The notes beneath the pieces are model-generated. The model saw only the letters and a program-made list of their open reading frames with translations, did no database searches and was not told the origin of the DNA. The position numbers and the translations under genes were made by a program. From Alloyangia pacifica (GTDB lineage: Bacteria; Pseudomonadota; Alphaproteobacteria; Rhodobacterales; Rhodobacteraceae), in assembly GCF_020524285.1 (NCBI RefSeq), contig NZ_JAIVKX010000002.1, forward strand, positions 614,670 through 678,669: a stretch of 64,000 bases of DNA, read 5' to 3'. This document shows, piece after piece, positions 63,767-64,000 of this stretch. Each line of letters opens with the position of its first letter. Position 1 is the first letter of the stretch.

Positions 63767-64000
<234 letters not shown>

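Overview
The window is high-GC, densely coded DNA from an alphaproteobacterium, most likely the Roseobacter group of the Rhodobacteraceae. The grounds are gene content and order (lipA, yajC-secD-secF followed by an Mth938-like gene and ccmABCDG, glnB-glnA, DHA2 MFS/MarR pair, Liv-type ABC next to TRAP genes, a virulence-factor/MTHFR/corrinoid-methyltransferase set) and the protein sequences themselves. No phage, IS element, CRISPR array or rRNA was seen. One tRNA gene (tRNA-Leu, anticodon UAG) is present. The genus cannot be fixed from the sequence alone.

Layout. 0-4.3 kb: DUF3422 membrane protein, DUF1275 (YoaK-like) protein, lipoyl synthase (probable TTG start), a Prx5-type peroxiredoxin. 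4.3-10.4 kb: a continuous minus-strand iron/haem operon read from about 10.35 kb down: a possible 58-residue ORF, hemP, irpA (imelysin), bfd, bfr, a di-haem CXXCH oxidoreductase, a second imelysin, and a Tat-exported DUF1513 protein. 10.5-14.3 kb: a SbcD/SbcC-like (YhaO/YhaN) nuclease-ATPase pair. 14.3-25.6 kb: mixed metabolic and housekeeping genes (HCCA isomerase-like, MarR/MFS efflux pair, 2-oxoglutarate oxygenase, glycerate 2-kinase with a divergent CoA-ligase-like partner, lipocalin-like lipoprotein, Ppx/GppA, RlmE, sulfotransferase-like). 25.7-28.8 kb: a one-carbon module (virulence factor, MTHFR-like, HAD, methyltetrahydrofolate:corrinoid methyltransferase). 29-40.7 kb: an AraC regulator divergent from a catabolic block holding a complete Liv-type ABC importer, an aldehyde dehydrogenase, a complete TRAP importer and a ThDP-dependent decarboxylase-like enzyme. 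41-43.3 kb: acpP, fabG, serine hydrolase. 43.7-49.7 kb: tRNA-Leu, NAD(P)HX repair enzyme, glnB-glnA, two small or unknown membrane proteins and a MltB-like transglycosylase. 49.7-57.7 kb: DUF3445, NUDIX, cytochrome c maturation genes, Mth938-like, secF-secD-yajC. 57.9-64 kb: trypsin-like protease, serS, TspO-like protein, small exported protein, DoxX, der, and the 3' end of an NADP-dependent aldehyde dehydrogenase.

The most distinctive parts are the eight-ORF iron/haem operon, which joins haemin uptake, periplasmic imelysins, a di-haem enzyme and cytoplasmic ferritin storage/release; the acyl-CoA-synthetase-like protein that lacks the usual SHTG phosphohistidine loop and is translationally coupled to glycerate kinase; and the dual-importer catabolic locus. 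Several regulatory palindromes and a dispersed GC-rich intergenic repeat (three copies) are also recorded. All functional statements are inferred from motif and family recognition by eye; no database search was run.
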